A stretch of 64,000 bases of DNA from Rhizobium leguminosarum bv. trifolii WSM1325 (GCA_000023185.1 CP001625.1:434001-498000); one strand, 5' to 3'; shown: positions 34,329-44,191, counted from the stretch's first letter. A program made the numbers and translations. The notes: a model not told the origin generated them from the sequence alone.

Positions 34329-34610
34329 ATGCCAAAATACCTGATCGAGAGGAACATCCCGGGAGCATCCAAGCTCAATGCCGAACAGCTCCAATGCATC
34401 TCGGCTAAGTCAAACGATGTTGTTGCAGGCCTCGGCGTGCCCTATGAATGGGTAACGAGCTATGTCGCCGGCGACAAGATCTACTGCGTCCACGAGGCGG
34501 AAAGCGCTGAGATCATTTATAGGCACGCTCGCGAAGGTGGTTTCCCCGCTGATCTGGTGACCGAAATTGCGTCGCAGATCGGTCCGGCAAGTGCGAATGG
34601 CAGAATTTAG
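34329..34610 (+). CDS. DUF4242 family protein
   Basis: 93 aa, MPKYLIERNIPGASKLNAEQ, then YEWVTSYVAGDKIYCVHEA and AREGGFPADLVTEI, the DUF4242 fold (ferredoxin-like, sometimes called nickel-binding). ATG at 34329, eight bases after GAGGAG, preferred over the GTG at 34323. Likely target of the divergent LuxR ATPase. Confidence 0.85.
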   Translation: MPKYLIERNIPGASKLNAEQLQCISAKSNDVVAGLGVPYEWVTSYVAGDKIYCVHEAESAEIIYRHAREGGFPADLVTEIASQIGPASANGRI

Positions 34611-35583
34611 ACGGTAATCGACGCGACGTGTTCTGAAAGAAGCCGTCGCGTCCATCCATCTTGTGGCTCAACACCCCGCCTATGGCGCGGCTTCCATGCG
34701 ACCACCATCAATGCCGTTGCACACAGCAAGCGCCTGAGCTTCTCAGCTAGCTCCAGCCGATCTGCCATTCCGCTGGGACAGCGGACTGAACCGTAGTCAC
34801 GTGCCCGTCTCTCAATAAAGCATTCAAGTTATTCAAGATTTTCGCTCATTAGCGCGCGACAATGGATAAGCGTATAGGCCAAACTGATCGTTATATCCGT
34901 CTCCTTTATTACGCCCACCTCTGCCGTTCGGCCGAGATGGTCCAGCCGGGCGATCTCGTCTGCGGCGATCCGGACGGCCTGCTGTCCGTGCCGGCTGAAC
35001 TCGTTTGCAGCCTCACAGAAACACGCGGCGGAAACCCAGCAGATGCAGAATATCAAGCTTGGGAAGAACGACCGTGCCTGCGTCGATGCCTCCCTAGTTC
35101 GCGCATCCGACCATTGCGTCCACACCTGGAAATGAACCGCGGCCCCAGAGTTCTTGTTCACCGGAAGAGACCTCTTCGCGAAAGGTACGCTCGCAAACCC
35201 GGGGACTTGCAGAAATCTTTGTAGTGCCAGTCCTCAATGTTCTGAGGCCGCTATGACTTTGGTGCGGGTGTTCACTTCATTTATTCCTGCCAAGCCCGCC
35301 CGCTAGTATCTGTAAGGTCGGTCGCCGGAATTTTGACGGACGGCTTGGCTGCCGGCCCTCTTGCGACGCCGCCGGGGCCCGCCACGGCAAGGGCGCCCCT
35401 CCAAACAATGAGCATACCAGGCGAAGGCGCGTCCGCGCCGGCGCCAGTTCGCGCACGGCTTGACCGGTTAAAAGGGTAGCCGCAGGAGGGTTAGCGGAGC
35501 GCCGCTCGGAACGAGCGGAACCCGGGACCAACTGCCCCCGGCAAGCCGTTCCGCTTTGGGTGTACCCGTGGTGCCCCCTCGCC
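34611..35583. other. 970-bp stretch with one weak frame
   Basis: A minus-strand frame (34829-35161) has plausible codon use in its C-terminal half (ANEFSRHGQQAVRIAADEIA, then TDITISLAYTLIHCRALM) but no family or start signal. 35280-35580 is very GC-rich without a supported gene. Confidence 0.35.
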
Positions 35584-36474
35584 TCACCTGCCCGGCCGTG
35601 CCAATGACCGGGCGATATCGACGATGTCGTCGCGCGAGGCGGTTGGATCCTCTTTATTCCAGGCAACGCCCAGCCCGATCCGGAAGTCGATGCCTCTCAC
35701 CGCCTTCAGTTCGAAGGCCCTGTTCGGCAGGCCCTCGGTCCATTCTGGCGCAAAGCCGATGCCAAGGCCTGCCGAGACCAGCGACACCAGCGAATAGGTG
35801 TCGTCGCAGCTATAGGCGATGTTGCGGGTCAGATCATATTCCTCGAACTTCTCATTGAAGTACCGCTCTGTGTAGGAGAGGTTCTTGCGATTGAAGGCGA
35901 TGATCCTTTCCGAACGCAGATCGTCGATGCCAATCTCCGCCTGTTCCGCCAGTGGGTTGCTCCTCGCCACCGCCAGCAGATAACGCTCATGGGCGATTGA
36001 GGAGAAGCGCAAGGAGCCGATGTTTTCCACCGGTCTGATGAAGCCGAGATTGATCTGGCCGTTCTCCAGGCCGCGGATGATGTCGCCAGTGTTGCCGCTT
36101 GATATATGGATGCGGATATCCGGATACTTGCGGGCGATCTTTGCCAGAAACGCCGGCAGCACGCCGGTGGTGGCCGGATAAACGGTGCCGATCCTGATCT
36201 GCCGGATCGTCTTGCCGGCCACCGCCCTGGTGATCTCGGCACTCAGATCGACCTCGCTCAGGATCCCGACACAGCGCTCGTGGAAGATCTCCCCTGCCGG
36301 CGTCAGCTCCACCCGCCGGGTCGAGCGGATGAACAGCGCGCAGCCGAGCTCACGCTCCAGTGCCTGCACATGGTTGGAGAGCGCCGGCTGGGCGATGCGC
36401 ACCTTGGCTGCCGCCCGGCCGAAATGCAGTTCCTCGGCTACCGCGACGAAGTAGGAGAGCTGGCGTAGTTCCAT
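35584..36474 (-). CDS. LysR family transcriptional regulator
   Basis: 296 aa from ATG 36474 (AAGGACCCC upstream). N-terminal winged HTH (MELRQLSYFVAVAEELHFGR, AQPALSNHVQALERELG), C-terminal substrate domain (RIGTVYPATTGVLPAFL...). Effector unknown. Divergent from the small XRE gene; no metabolic operon adjoins it, so the target is unclear. Confidence 0.9.
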   Translation of the reverse strand: MELRQLSYFVAVAEELHFGRAAAKVRIAQPALSNHVQALERELGCALFIRSTRRVELTPAGEIFHERCVGILSEVDLSAEITRAVAGKTIRQIRIGTVYPATTGVLPAFLAKIARKYPDIRIHISSGNTGDIIRGLENGQINLGFIRPVENIGSLRFSSIAHERYLLAVARSNPLAEQAEIGIDDLRSERIIAFNRKNLSYTERYFNEKFEEYDLTRNIAYSCDDTYSLVSLVSAGLGIGFAPEWTEGLPNRAFELKAVRGIDFRIGLGVAWNKEDPTASRDDIVDIARSLARPGR

Positions 36475-36530
36475 GGGGTCCTTCGACGAAGCGAGGCGGA
36501 TAGCGCCGGCATGACGCTTTCTCGCTTTTG

Positions 36531-36560
36531 TAGAGTATACTCCGTAGCGGAATACTCTAC
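36531..36560 (+). promoter_or_regulatory. C-box-like double operator before the XRE gene
   Basis: Perfect palindrome GAGTATACTC (36533-36542), then CGTAGC, then a second, imperfect half-matching site around GGAATACTCTAC (36549-36560). This layout resembles the tandem operators of restriction-modification controller proteins. Confidence 0.5.
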
Positions 36561-36579
36561 AAGAGGTTCTCTCGCTGTC

Positions 36580-36798
36580 ATGGAGATACGCGAGACCTTC
36601 GCTCGAAATTTGAGAACTCTTCGGCAGGCGAGGAAATTGTCGCAGGAGGAGCTCGCCCATCGTGCCAGCGTTGATCGGACCTACATCAGCTCTCTGGAAC
36701 GATGCGTCTACAGCCCAAGTATTGAGGTGCTAGATCGACTGGCTGCCGTGCTAGGTGTTGAACCTGCTGACCTACTGAAAAAGTCAGCCAAGGAATAG
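36580..36798 (+). CDS. small XRE regulator, controller-protein-like
   Basis: 72 aa, MEIRETFARNLRTLRQARKL, HTH LSQEELAHRASVDRTYISSL and helix EVLDRLAAVLGVEPADLL. Size and sequence fit XRE/C-protein regulators, which bind their own promoter as dimers. The start at 36580 follows the operator. No restriction or methylase gene is present nearby. Confidence 0.8.
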   Translation: MEIRETFARNLRTLRQARKLSQEELAHRASVDRTYISSLERCVYSPSIEVLDRLAAVLGVEPADLLKKSAKE

Positions 36799-37175
36799 CG
36801 AGCAACCGCAGGGCGACCTTGATATTCTCACCGCGACCGCCGCCCTAAACTGCTGCGAAAGTTGCCTTTCGCGACGTAAGCAGATTTATGGAACGACAGG
36901 CGGCTACAGGTAGAGCGTTCGGCAGTCAGTCACCTTCGACGATGAGATCGAGATATTCGATGCTTGCGCTTTGTGACCCAAGGTCACCCATCAGGAACAA
37001 TCGCAAGGGGCCACGAGTTAATGGCTTAGTCGGGCGTAAGCGTAATCGGAGCGTGGCGCTCTCCCTATCCCTCGGGTATCCGAGGTTGCTTCCAGCCTTC
37101 GAGCTGTGACGCGGGGTTCGAATCCCTGCCCCGACAACAAACTTCGATACAGATGAACTGGGATGCTCGCTCACC
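36799..37175. other. 377-bp stretch with tRNA-like 3' end
   Basis: At 37111-37136 GCGGGGTTCGAATCCCTGC forms a perfect T-arm followed by CCCGACA, like the 3' part of a tRNA. No anticodon arm can be built upstream, so it is a remnant at most. Confidence 0.35.
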
Positions 37176-37798
37176 TCATTTCTTCGGGACGGCTTTCGGT
37201 TTCGGTTGATACAGACGCCGTTTGACGTTCGAGCGTAGAGCATTGCGGAGATCTTTGTCCGCGATCGAAAGGTAGAACCATTCCGGATTAAAGTGACCAC
37301 CGCACCAACGACTGGTTTCAGCATATTCTGGATCTTCCCGATCGGCGATGATCTCTAGGAACCGCTCATATCCCGACACGCCACCAACATCTTCGGGAGG
37401 TCGCGCCCTTTCGCCGGCGACGCAGCTCCCGTGTTTGGGCGTAGCTGCGAGCGTCAAGAATCCCTCGACCGCAACGATGTGCCGCCAGCCATCCCCGAAT
37501 AATAATGGTAACTGAAGACGGCACCTTGCTCGAAGTCCAGCAAGCGAACCTCTCTCTGATCGAAGACCCGAGGATCGTCACTGGTCGCATCCTCCGTCAG
37601 GGTCTCGACTTCGCCATTCCGCAGACCACCAATGCGGAATTCATAGAGATGATAATTCCACCAGTTGAATGCTGCCTGAACACCGAGATGCAGATGCTCC
37701 AGGTTCCAATGCACCGGCAGGACCAATCGGCGCCAGACGTCCGGCTGGATCTCGTCGATCGAAACTCTGACCTGCACAGCGTTAGCGGCTTTGAACAT
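37176..37798 (-). pseudogene. plasmid pRiA4b ORF-3-like protein, frameshifted
   Basis: First frame (37798-37454) reads QVRVSIDEIQPDVWRRLVLP, HLHLGVQAAFNWWNYHLYEF, as in the PRiA4_ORF3 family. Near 37500 reading moves to another frame with GDGWRHIVAVEGFL and ARPPEDVGGVSGYERFLEI. The two halves together cover the whole family. One missing base breaks the gene. Confidence 0.75.
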
Positions 37799-38092
37799 GG
37801 CACGAATGAATAAGGTTAGGCGACGATCGTCAAGGAGGCAATGTTTGGAAAAGCCTGCCGCACCTCCTCCCTGCGGCAGGCCCCGAATGTTTCATCCTGA
37901 GCTTGTATTAAGAAACGAATTTTCTTGAAATTCGAAGTGCAACTCTTAGTCTGGAAGATGAAGGTTGTGCGGTTAGTTTTGCAACCTATCGTGACAGGCT
38001 TTTGTCGGGAGGAGCGAATTCTGACGTCAGCCTGTTCCCCGAGAAGTGAGAGCGATGCGTGCCGAGATTTGGTCTCAAACAAGGGGCGGCTG

Positions 38093-38716
38093 ATGCGTCT
38101 CGACACTCACATGTACTGGCTACTGGGATTGGTTTCCATGGGATCCAGCCTCCTCTTTGCGAGTGCAGATGTCCTGTCGGCCAATCCATCTGCCGAGACA
38201 AGCAACTTCGGAGCGGTCAATGATGCGGCCGAGGCGGCGTATCCTTTTACGGTTGCCGGCGGCCACTCAGGCTCACAGCTACCTGCGGTCTACAGGGCGG
38301 CAATCAAGAGATTTCCGAACGTAGCCGCGTGTTTATCTGTCAGCGAGGGCGATCCTCCTCAAAATGTTGGCGATCTCGACTGGTCGCGGACAGCTTCCAG
38401 GGAGGATATCGACGTATGCATCTTTCGTATTTTGACCAGTTTACATGACGTCAATAAGGGAATTGCCTGGTTTCGGCGGCAAGGATTTCAGATCGAGGCT
38501 TTTCATCCGGACGCATCTTCGGAGACATCTTTCCGCAAACAAGGTCAAGTATATCAGTCTTACGCAGCGACGATTAGTACGAAAAAACTCTATGAGAAGA
38601 CCTCGTGGAGCAAGTTCTCTGCGACCTTCCACTTGGCGCCGGTGGCGTCTGTGCAAGTGCTAACAACGAGCACAGGCGCACCGCTGTCCACGAAGTGTAC
38701 GTTCAATCTGGAGTAG
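38093..38716 (+). CDS. secreted protein of unknown function
   Basis: 207 aa from ATG 38093 (AAGGGGCGGCTG). Signal peptide MYWLLGLVSMGSSLLFASAD. The mature part has four Cys (ACLSVSEG, VCIF, TKCTF) and an Ile/Phe/Tyr-rich middle. No family recognised. Lower GC around the gene (37.9-38.7 kb) hints at transfer. Confidence 0.55.
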   Translation: MRLDTHMYWLLGLVSMGSSLLFASADVLSANPSAETSNFGAVNDAAEAAYPFTVAGGHSGSQLPAVYRAAIKRFPNVAACLSVSEGDPPQNVGDLDWSRTASREDIDVCIFRILTSLHDVNKGIAWFRRQGFQIEAFHPDASSETSFRKQGQVYQSYAATISTKKLYEKTSWSKFSATFHLAPVASVQVLTTSTGAPLSTKCTFNLE

Positions 38717-38869
38717 GAGGGATTGGCATGGGGCGCGCCTTCAACGAAGGCGCGCTCGACATGGTGAAGGCGGACGGCGACGAGCGTTTTAACGAACTCT
38801 TCGATCGCTTTTCTCAGTCAGAGCAAACACGTCGCACGATCGTTCCCTCCTCGATCGCGACGCAGGAAC

Positions 38870-39145
38870 TTAGGCGCGGTCATAGGTGAAGGACGTCAAA
38901 AGCGTCGTGACGAAGTTGCTCGCCCTTTCCTTGACAACCACTTCCGTCCATTCGTCTGTGCCACGCAAGCGCAGATCGGTATAGATGCTGTCGACGGCTG
39001 CCTCTTCGATGCGCTTGATATGCGTGTTGAATGCAGTCTCACCGCCGGCCTGATACATGTCCCTAATGACCATGCGCAGGATTTCCTGAATGGCGATCTG
39101 CCACGCGGTATTGATAGCTTGAAGCTCGTGAGCGTCCTTGGTCAT
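38870..39145 (-). CDS. 91-aa helical protein of unknown function
   Basis: MTKDAHELQAINTAWQIAIQ, then VIRDMYQAGGETAFNTHIKR. All-helical prediction, no Cys. GAAGGACCTCC precedes the ATG. No family recognised. Confidence 0.6.
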   Translation of the reverse strand: MTKDAHELQAINTAWQIAIQEILRMVIRDMYQAGGETAFNTHIKRIEEAAVDSIYTDLRLRGTDEWTEVVVKERASNFVTTLLTSFTYDRA

Positions 39146-39270
39146 GGGAGGTCCTTCGATGGGGGAACAGTCGGCCCGCTAATACTAGAGATTAACGAGC
39201 GCGATGACTTCAAAGGTGGCATCCATCCGGGGCCACAGCCTAGCCTTGGCTAGGAAGCGCGTATCGAGGG

Positions 39271-39651
39271 TCAAGCCTGTCTCGCCTTGCGATTGGCGTA
39301 ACGCCTGTCTCGTTCGGCTTTTCGTGTCGCCTCATCTTCCACCATCCGCGCGATAAGGGCGTTCTCTTTTGCGAGGCGGGCATCCTGTTCGGCCTGAACA
39401 GCTGCGTGCGCGGCAGCTTCCCGGTCAGCGGCCTCAGTGGCAAGGCGCTTGGCCTCTTCGAGCTTAAGTCGCTCGCGTTCAATGCGTCTCTCTTCCCTGA
39501 CCGATGCGATGGCAACGCGTTCAGCCTGCCTTGCCACCCGAGTAGGCTCGGCTGCGGCCATCGCGGATCGGTGAGCGTTGAGAAGCGCGGCCTTGGCGCC
39601 CGCTGCTGCGGTGCGCCGGTCGGACAAATCGTCTTTGCGTGTGTTCTTCAA
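39271..39651 (-). CDS. DUF6481 family Ala/Glu/Arg-rich protein
   Basis: About 126 aa from a TTG at 39651 (AGGATAAAAGT upstream). Coiled-coil with EEAKRLATEAADREAAAHAA and RRYANRKARQA. DUF6481 genes normally follow cspA in rhizobia, as here. Charged helical protein, perhaps RNA- or ribosome-associated; inference only. Confidence 0.7.
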   Translation of the reverse strand: MKNTRKDDLSDRRTAAAGAKAALLNAHRSAMAAAEPTRVARQAERVAIASVREERRIERERLKLEEAKRLATEAADREAAAHAAVQAEQDARLAKENALIARMVEDEATRKAERDRRYANRKARQA

Positions 39652-39682
39652 ACTTTTATCCTGGTGATTGCGTCTTAGAAGA

Positions 39683-39907
39683 TCAGCTTGCCCTGGCTCG
39701 TTTCGCAATAAGTGCGGCCGTTGCCGAAGCTCGATCCTGAGCTTCCTTGGCAAGGCGCGCCTCGCGAAGTCGTAGCGTTTTGGCGTTCCTGGCAAGAACG
39801 ATGGAGTCGAGCTCTTCGACCGCTCGATCTTTTGCAAAGATCTGCTTTTGCACGTCGCCGAAGGCAATCTCGGCCCGCTGGCGGGATCTGCTGTGTGTCT
39901 GTGTCAT
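39683..39907 (-). CDS. 74-aa helical protein in the cold-shock unit
   Basis: MTQTHSRSRQRAEIAFGDVQ, then ARNAKTLRLREARLAKEAQD. Basic, helical. Lies between cspA and the DUF6481 gene, after the terminator at 39941. No family recognised. Confidence 0.65.
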   Translation of the reverse strand: MTQTHSRSRQRAEIAFGDVQKQIFAKDRAVEELDSIVLARNAKTLRLREARLAKEAQDRASATAALIAKRARAS

Positions 39908-39940
39908 GATTTCCTCAGTGGCTCGTCACGAGCCGAAACA

Positions 39941-39965
39941 AAAAAGCCAGGCGAGAGCCTGGCCT
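39941..39965 (-). terminator. intrinsic terminator after cspA
   Basis: Minus strand GCCAGGC, TCTC, GCCTGGC, then TTTTTTG. Partial termination here would make the downstream genes a lower-level read-through product. Confidence 0.75.
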
Positions 39966-40028
39966 TGAAGTTCAGTGCGCTTCCGGCAGTGCCAGTACAT
40001 CCGTGGTCAAAGGAAAGCGATGCACCAA

Positions 40029-40238
40029 TCAGGCGGACTGCAGGTTGCAGGCCGACATTTTGCCCGACTTGTTGTCGCGCTCAAGCTCGAAACCGATCTT
40101 CTGGCCTTCGACCAGTTCGCGCATTCCGGCGCGTTCGACGGCGGAGATGTGAACGAAGGCGTCAGCGCCGCCGTTGTCAGGCTGGATGAAGCCGAAGCCC
40201 TTGGTGGAATTAAACCATTTTACTGTGCCTGTGGTCAT
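40029..40238 (-). CDS. cspA: cold-shock protein CspA family
   Basis: 69 aa, [20 protein letters not shown] with RNP1 (KGFGFIQ) and RNP2 (DAFVHISA). Single-stranded nucleic-acid-binding beta-barrel, RNA chaperone. The long upstream gap is usual for cspA leaders. Confidence 0.95.
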   Translation of the reverse strand: MTTGTVKWFNSTKGFGFIQPDNGGADAFVHISAVERAGMRELVEGQKIGFELERDNKSGKMSACNLQSA

Positions 40239-40667
40239 GATGAACCCTTTCAAAGCATAGAGAGAGGAACCGCGAAGCGACGCTCCGAGGACGGTGATAA
40301 CGACTATTTTTGAAAGGAAGTTCGCTTAGAGCGCGGTGCCAATCGCGCGGTAGACAAAGTTCGGCAAGCAAAAGATCGATAGTCGTTATCTACCGGATCG
40401 CGCCTTCGAGGTCAACCGCTAGTTTTCGAAGTTGCCGCATCCATTCGGAAGGTTGCGGAGGCAGTTTATGCACGTGACACGATTTTCTTATGCCCTCACC
40501 TTATCGAAGTTTGACGATCGCCGGGCGGAGAACTGACCCGATGGGCATCTCCAGACCGCTGGCTGATAATTCAGATTTTATTAAACATGTAAGCGGATTC
40601 TAAAATCCGGGTGTAACACTCCCGCGTCGAGCCGCGTTTGGCGATCACATACATTGGGGATCGAACC
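40239..40667. other. 429-bp region, probable cspA leader
   Basis: No gene. Probably holds the cspA promoter and long 5' leader (leftward) and the promoter of the receiver gene (rightward). An A/T-rich patch at 40565-40605 could be the rightward promoter. No further signal supported. Confidence 0.4.
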
Positions 40668-41054
40668 ATGGCCGTTATTCTTGTCGTCGAAGACGAGCCG
40701 TTAATCCGCTTTCTCTTGTCGGACGAACTCGCCGATGCCGGTCATACGGTCATTGAAGCCGCCAGCGCATTGGAAGCGATCGCAGTGCTGGGGAGTTTCG
40801 ATCATTTGGACGGCACGATTACCGATGTCGACATGCCGGGCGGATTGAGTGGACTTGACCTGATGAAGTTGGTGAGATCCACCAGACCGGCGACAAGCGT
40901 ATGGGTCGTATCGGGCCGCGATGTCCGCTCTCAGATAGCTACCGGCGTCTTTTTCTTGCCTAAGCCATACGACTACCGCGAACTGGCCAATCTTGTGTCC
41001 GAACGCACCCACGTAAGACAAGTGCTCTTGGTAGACCAGCAGCGAACCGGCTGA
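40668..41054 (+). CDS. single-domain response regulator
   Basis: 128 aa. VVEDEP (E8, D9), phospho-acceptor D53 in TDVDMPGG, VSGRD, Lys99 in LPKP. No output domain. GGGGATCGAACC precedes the ATG. Related to FixJ/CpdR-like receivers next to HWE kinases, but no kinase adjoins it. Partner could be the kinase at 13.2 kb; not shown. Confidence 0.85.
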   Translation: MAVILVVEDEPLIRFLLSDELADAGHTVIEAASALEAIAVLGSFDHLDGTITDVDMPGGLSGLDLMKLVRSTRPATSVWVVSGRDVRSQIATGVFFLPKPYDYRELANLVSERTHVRQVLLVDQQRTG

Positions 41055-41688
41055 AGGTCTTGAAGTCGGACGCCCGAGGAGGACCCGAGAGGGGACGACG
41101 GCGGCGGCGGGCGAAGCAGAACTATCGGGCTGCGCTAATTCCGCCGACTTCTCTGTAACTGCGCTGGCGCTGTTTTCAGGCCGCCTGCCTCGTAGGCTTT
41201 GCCGAGGAACACAGCGTCAGCGATCAGATCGGCGCTGTCATGGGGGCTTGGCCCGCTCGATGGCGATCCGCGTGCGGTGAACGTCGTTCGGTCCAAGGGG
41301 CCAAAAGCTGATCGGAGTCCAAGCGTCTGCCTCCTCGTCGTGCTTGTAGGCGATAATGACGCATTTCCGATCTCTACGGCGCCTTCACGCAAGATATCGG
41401 CTGCCTTGCGAATGATCTTCGCGCGGTCATAGGCTGGTTTGTGGCGCCATTTTCCTTGAAGACCCTGGAAGCCGCATCGACGGCTCGATCGAGATCTTCG
41501 GCGGAACCGCTCACGGTCCAACCGGTCGAATTCGACGAAACCTTGGGCTTGCGGTCGCGAACCACGTAACCGCTGTCCGGAAACGCCGAACATAATGAAC
41601 TACAATGCATGAAGCCGTTCCATTTGACGGCCGTCTCACGCTCGATTGACGGCAAGATTGTTCTGTGAACTTGCCAACAGACTGCTTA
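41055..41688 (-). pseudogene. aldehyde dehydrogenase 5' relic and surrounding decay
   Basis: Between 41370 and 41600 (minus) frames read VSGSAEDLDRAVDAASRVF and WRHKPAYDRAKIIRKAADIL, the N-terminal part of a succinate-semialdehyde-type dehydrogenase. A frameshift separates them and the catalytic Cys domain is missing. The rest (41055-41370) shows no gene. Confidence 0.5.
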
Positions 41689-41719
41689 GTGGCTCGAACC
41701 GGAAAAACGGTCGAGCCAC
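41689..41719 (+). terminator. strong hairpin
   Basis: GTGGCTCGA-A-CCG, loop GAAAAA, CGG-TCGAGCCAC, then CTCCTTT. A nearly perfect 12-bp stem; T-run weak. Confidence 0.45.
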
Positions 41720-41919
41720 CTCCTTTGTGGGCAATACTGGGTCGGGATGGAGCTCGCACTCGTGCGGCTAGCGCGAGCCTTATCGTTCGAGATTGGGCAA
41801 CGGCAATTGGCGGTGCGGGAGACTTCACCTGCGATTCGCGCTCTTTTCCTTCAACCGCTTCTGGACATGCAGTGTCGCTCAGCCTCAATCGCCCTGTCAA
41901 GAAAGCCCCTTGAACAATC

Positions 41920-42525
41920 ATGGTAACATTATTCACCTCACTGGTCTTGCCATACGCCCTCATGCTGATGACGCCGGGACCAAACCTTCTGATCGTCCTT
42001 CGCATTGCCATGAAGCCCTCATGGCATCGCGTGATGAGCGTCGCTGCAGGCATCGCATGCGGAGCAACGGTTGCTTGCTTCCTCGCAGCCTTCGGCGCCT
42101 CGACTTTCGAGAAGTTCGATAAGCTGGAGACCGTGGGTCGAATTCTGCTGGCCGGCATCTTGATCCATTCGGCTTTCCGCCTGATCAGGCGACATCCAGC
42201 GTCCTCGCCTCCCGAAGCATCACCTGAAGCCCTGGCCATCAGGCTCTTCGCCCTTGGTCTGGCGACGGCTCTCTCCAATCCCCTATCCGTCCCGTTCTTC
42301 GTAAGCTTCTATTTGTCCGCCCCATCCTTGCGAACATCAGTGGGGGTAACAGTTGCCTGTTGCTTGATATTTTCGATGGCGTTCGCGTGGTTCGTCTTGG
42401 CTGGACGGCTACTTTCGCTCTCTGCTATCCGGCGCAGGGGCGGACGGTGGCGTGAGCTCGTGCGTTTCATACTAGCAGGTTCGATGAGCGTTTATGCCCT
42501 ATGGCTGCTGGCAAAAGGTTTTTGA
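41920..42525 (+). CDS. LysE family translocator
   Basis: 201 aa, six predicted helices; MTPGPNLLIVLRIAMKPSWH is the LysE/RhtB hallmark (TPGP near the N-terminus). Amino-acid or metabolite exporter of the inner membrane. Stands alone. Confidence 0.85.
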   Translation: MVTLFTSLVLPYALMLMTPGPNLLIVLRIAMKPSWHRVMSVAAGIACGATVACFLAAFGASTFEKFDKLETVGRILLAGILIHSAFRLIRRHPASSPPEASPEALAIRLFALGLATALSNPLSVPFFVSFYLSAPSLRTSVGVTVACCLIFSMAFAWFVLAGRLLSLSAIRRRGGRWRELVRFILAGSMSVYALWLLAKGF

Positions 42526-43110
42526 CGCCAGAAAGTCAGCATGGTGTGGAATCGATGCCGTCCATCTAGCGGCGCTGATTGGAATGGCAATCTCGGGTGA
42601 TTGCAGGAGCTCCGCATGGTCCATGATTGGCACGCATCGTAGCTTTCGGTGGAAAACCTGATGATCCGCGCGAGAGCGACTCGGGATCTCGCAGCCGCCT
42701 TGTCGAAAGAGCGGCGAAGCCCGGCCCACCAATTCACGCCTTGATGGGATACGAACCGGCGCCGCTACTTTTGATCAGCGGGAATTAAGTGTAGGCGCAG
42801 GTTGCTGCTCGTGGTCGCCTGATTAGGCCCGAAAGCTGCGTCGGCCGGGCATTTGGCGCGGCTGTCGGTTCTTCCCGTCCAGCTACACTGAAATCATCGT
42901 CACCGTATCCTTTGAGCCGCACTCCGCGATCCTATGAGGCCCCGCACCGCTCAGAACATAACGCCGCGTCGTCACCGCGCGCCAACTCGCAAACTGGCCC
43001 GCCAGCGAGGGCTTTTTTGAGGCACGCCCACTGCGGACGCATGCTAGACATATTTGGAACCGGCCCTAAATTTTTTGCTGCGTCGGGGTCGCCACCTATT
43101 GGAGGATCGT
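42526..43110. other. 585-bp stretch without recognisable gene
   Basis: Short unsupported frames only (42492-42737 minus, 42912-43187 plus). Nothing else seen. Confidence 0.4.
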
Positions 43111-43362
43111 ATGTTCGTGAATTTGACCGATGGCACGATAACGCGCTGGATAAATATGGACGTTGTTATCCAGATGCGGTTCGATGACGACAAACATCAG
43201 ACGGAACTCTTCTTGCTTAGAGAGCACGCTGGGCCGGTTTTTGTCAACGAGACTCCGGAAGAGATCCGAACACTTATGGACATTGAACTCGAACGCCTAT
43301 CCCGAGCGGCAAACTGGAACTCCGGGGGACCTTTGGGCGGACCGAATGGCCGCAGACAATAA
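43111..43362 (+). CDS. 83-aa conserved small protein
   Basis: Start fixed by ATTGGAGGATCGT before ATG 43111. MFVNLTDGTITRWINMDVVI, then PEEIRTLMDIELERLSR. Looks like a small beta-strand plus helix protein. A shortened relative is at 8026-8187. No family recognised. Confidence 0.65.
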   Translation: MFVNLTDGTITRWINMDVVIQMRFDDDKHQTELFLLREHAGPVFVNETPEEIRTLMDIELERLSRAANWNSGGPLGGPNGRRQ

Positions 43363-43438
43363 GCCGTTTACCATTGGTGGCCTGATTGCGGCGATTGAGG
43401 CTGCGCAACGCACAGGAGACAATTTTGCTTGGGGTTAG
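43346..43438 (+). CDS. possible 30-aa protein overlapping the previous gene
   Basis: MAADNKPFTIGGLIAAIEAA then QRTGDNFAWG, overlapping the end of the 83-aa gene by 17 bp. Sensible composition, but too short to judge. Confidence 0.35.
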   Translation: MAADNKPFTIGGLIAAIEAAQRTGDNFAWG

Positions 43439-43497
43439 CAAGTAGTCGCTGGACGGCCAAACGCAATAATACTAGTTAGAAATACCCCCTGCCTGAT

Positions 43498-43522
43498 CCC
43501 CGCTCTCGCGGGGTTTTCTTTA
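43498..43522 (+). terminator. intrinsic terminator
   Basis: CCCCGC TCTC GCGGGG TTTTCTTT after the small genes at 43.1-43.4 kb. Confidence 0.8.
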
Positions 43523-44191
43523 TCGAGGCTTGCCTAAACTTCATGTCCAATACCTCAACCCGCTGGTAACCACAGTAGATCTCAGGCGTGTCGAAACGGT
43601 CTTTGGAGTCGCGGGGTTCATCTCGCCGACCATGCGCGCCAAGGTCAAAAAGTCTCTTCGGCAGCGCAAGCGAGCATCAGAACACCCGACCCGCTTTTTC
43701 GACTCCGTGTGATAACGTTGATTCATGGAACGCGCTTGGGGCATTGAGGCGGAGCTCGGCGTTGCACGACCGCGGCGCAAGCGCCAACTTTGGTCGGCGA
43801 GCGTTTCTTGACGCGGCTCGCGCAAAGGCATTGATTTGTGTTTCCACGCTTCGGGGCGGCAGGGCATCGGATTTGCCCTCCTCGCAGGTTCAGGCGGCTT
43901 CGGCTGAGAATCGGTCAAACAGCGGCTTGAGGCGGGGATAACGGGGCGGGTGGATCTTGATGATTCGGCCAGATTTGGTCTCGCGCCGGAGCCATTCGCT
44001 AATCGTCTCGGCGCTGGTGTGATCCATGTCGGGGAATAGTTTTATTGCAGGAGCCAGGGACCCGCTCGATGATGCAGGCCTTTACTGGGCCACGCCCGCG
44101 CGAAAATCGGCCTGCTCCGCTGACAGCTCTACCAAAACTCGATTTGCTGTCATAACGTCGCGTCTGTGTATTCATTGAGGTTGATGAGTTC
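43523..44191. other. 669-bp stretch, one short frame
   Basis: A minus-strand frame 43890-44027 (45 aa, MDHTSAETISEWLRRETKSG, then KIHPPRYPRLKPLFDRFSAE) looks protein-like but has no clear ribosome site. Otherwise nothing supported. Confidence 0.35.

Noticed and set aside
35277..35666. Minus-strand 129-aa frame
   Set aside because: GC-rich chance frame overlapping the 3' end of the LysR gene.
36992..37018. GGAAC-N17-AGTT on the plus strand
   Set aside because: No gene or transcript feature follows it.
37029..37136. Complete tRNA from GTCGGG to CCCGAC
   Set aside because: About 106 nt with no anticodon arm; only the T-arm and acceptor end are convincing.
43541..43918. Minus-strand 125-aa frame
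   Set aside because: Low-complexity composition, no start signal, no family.
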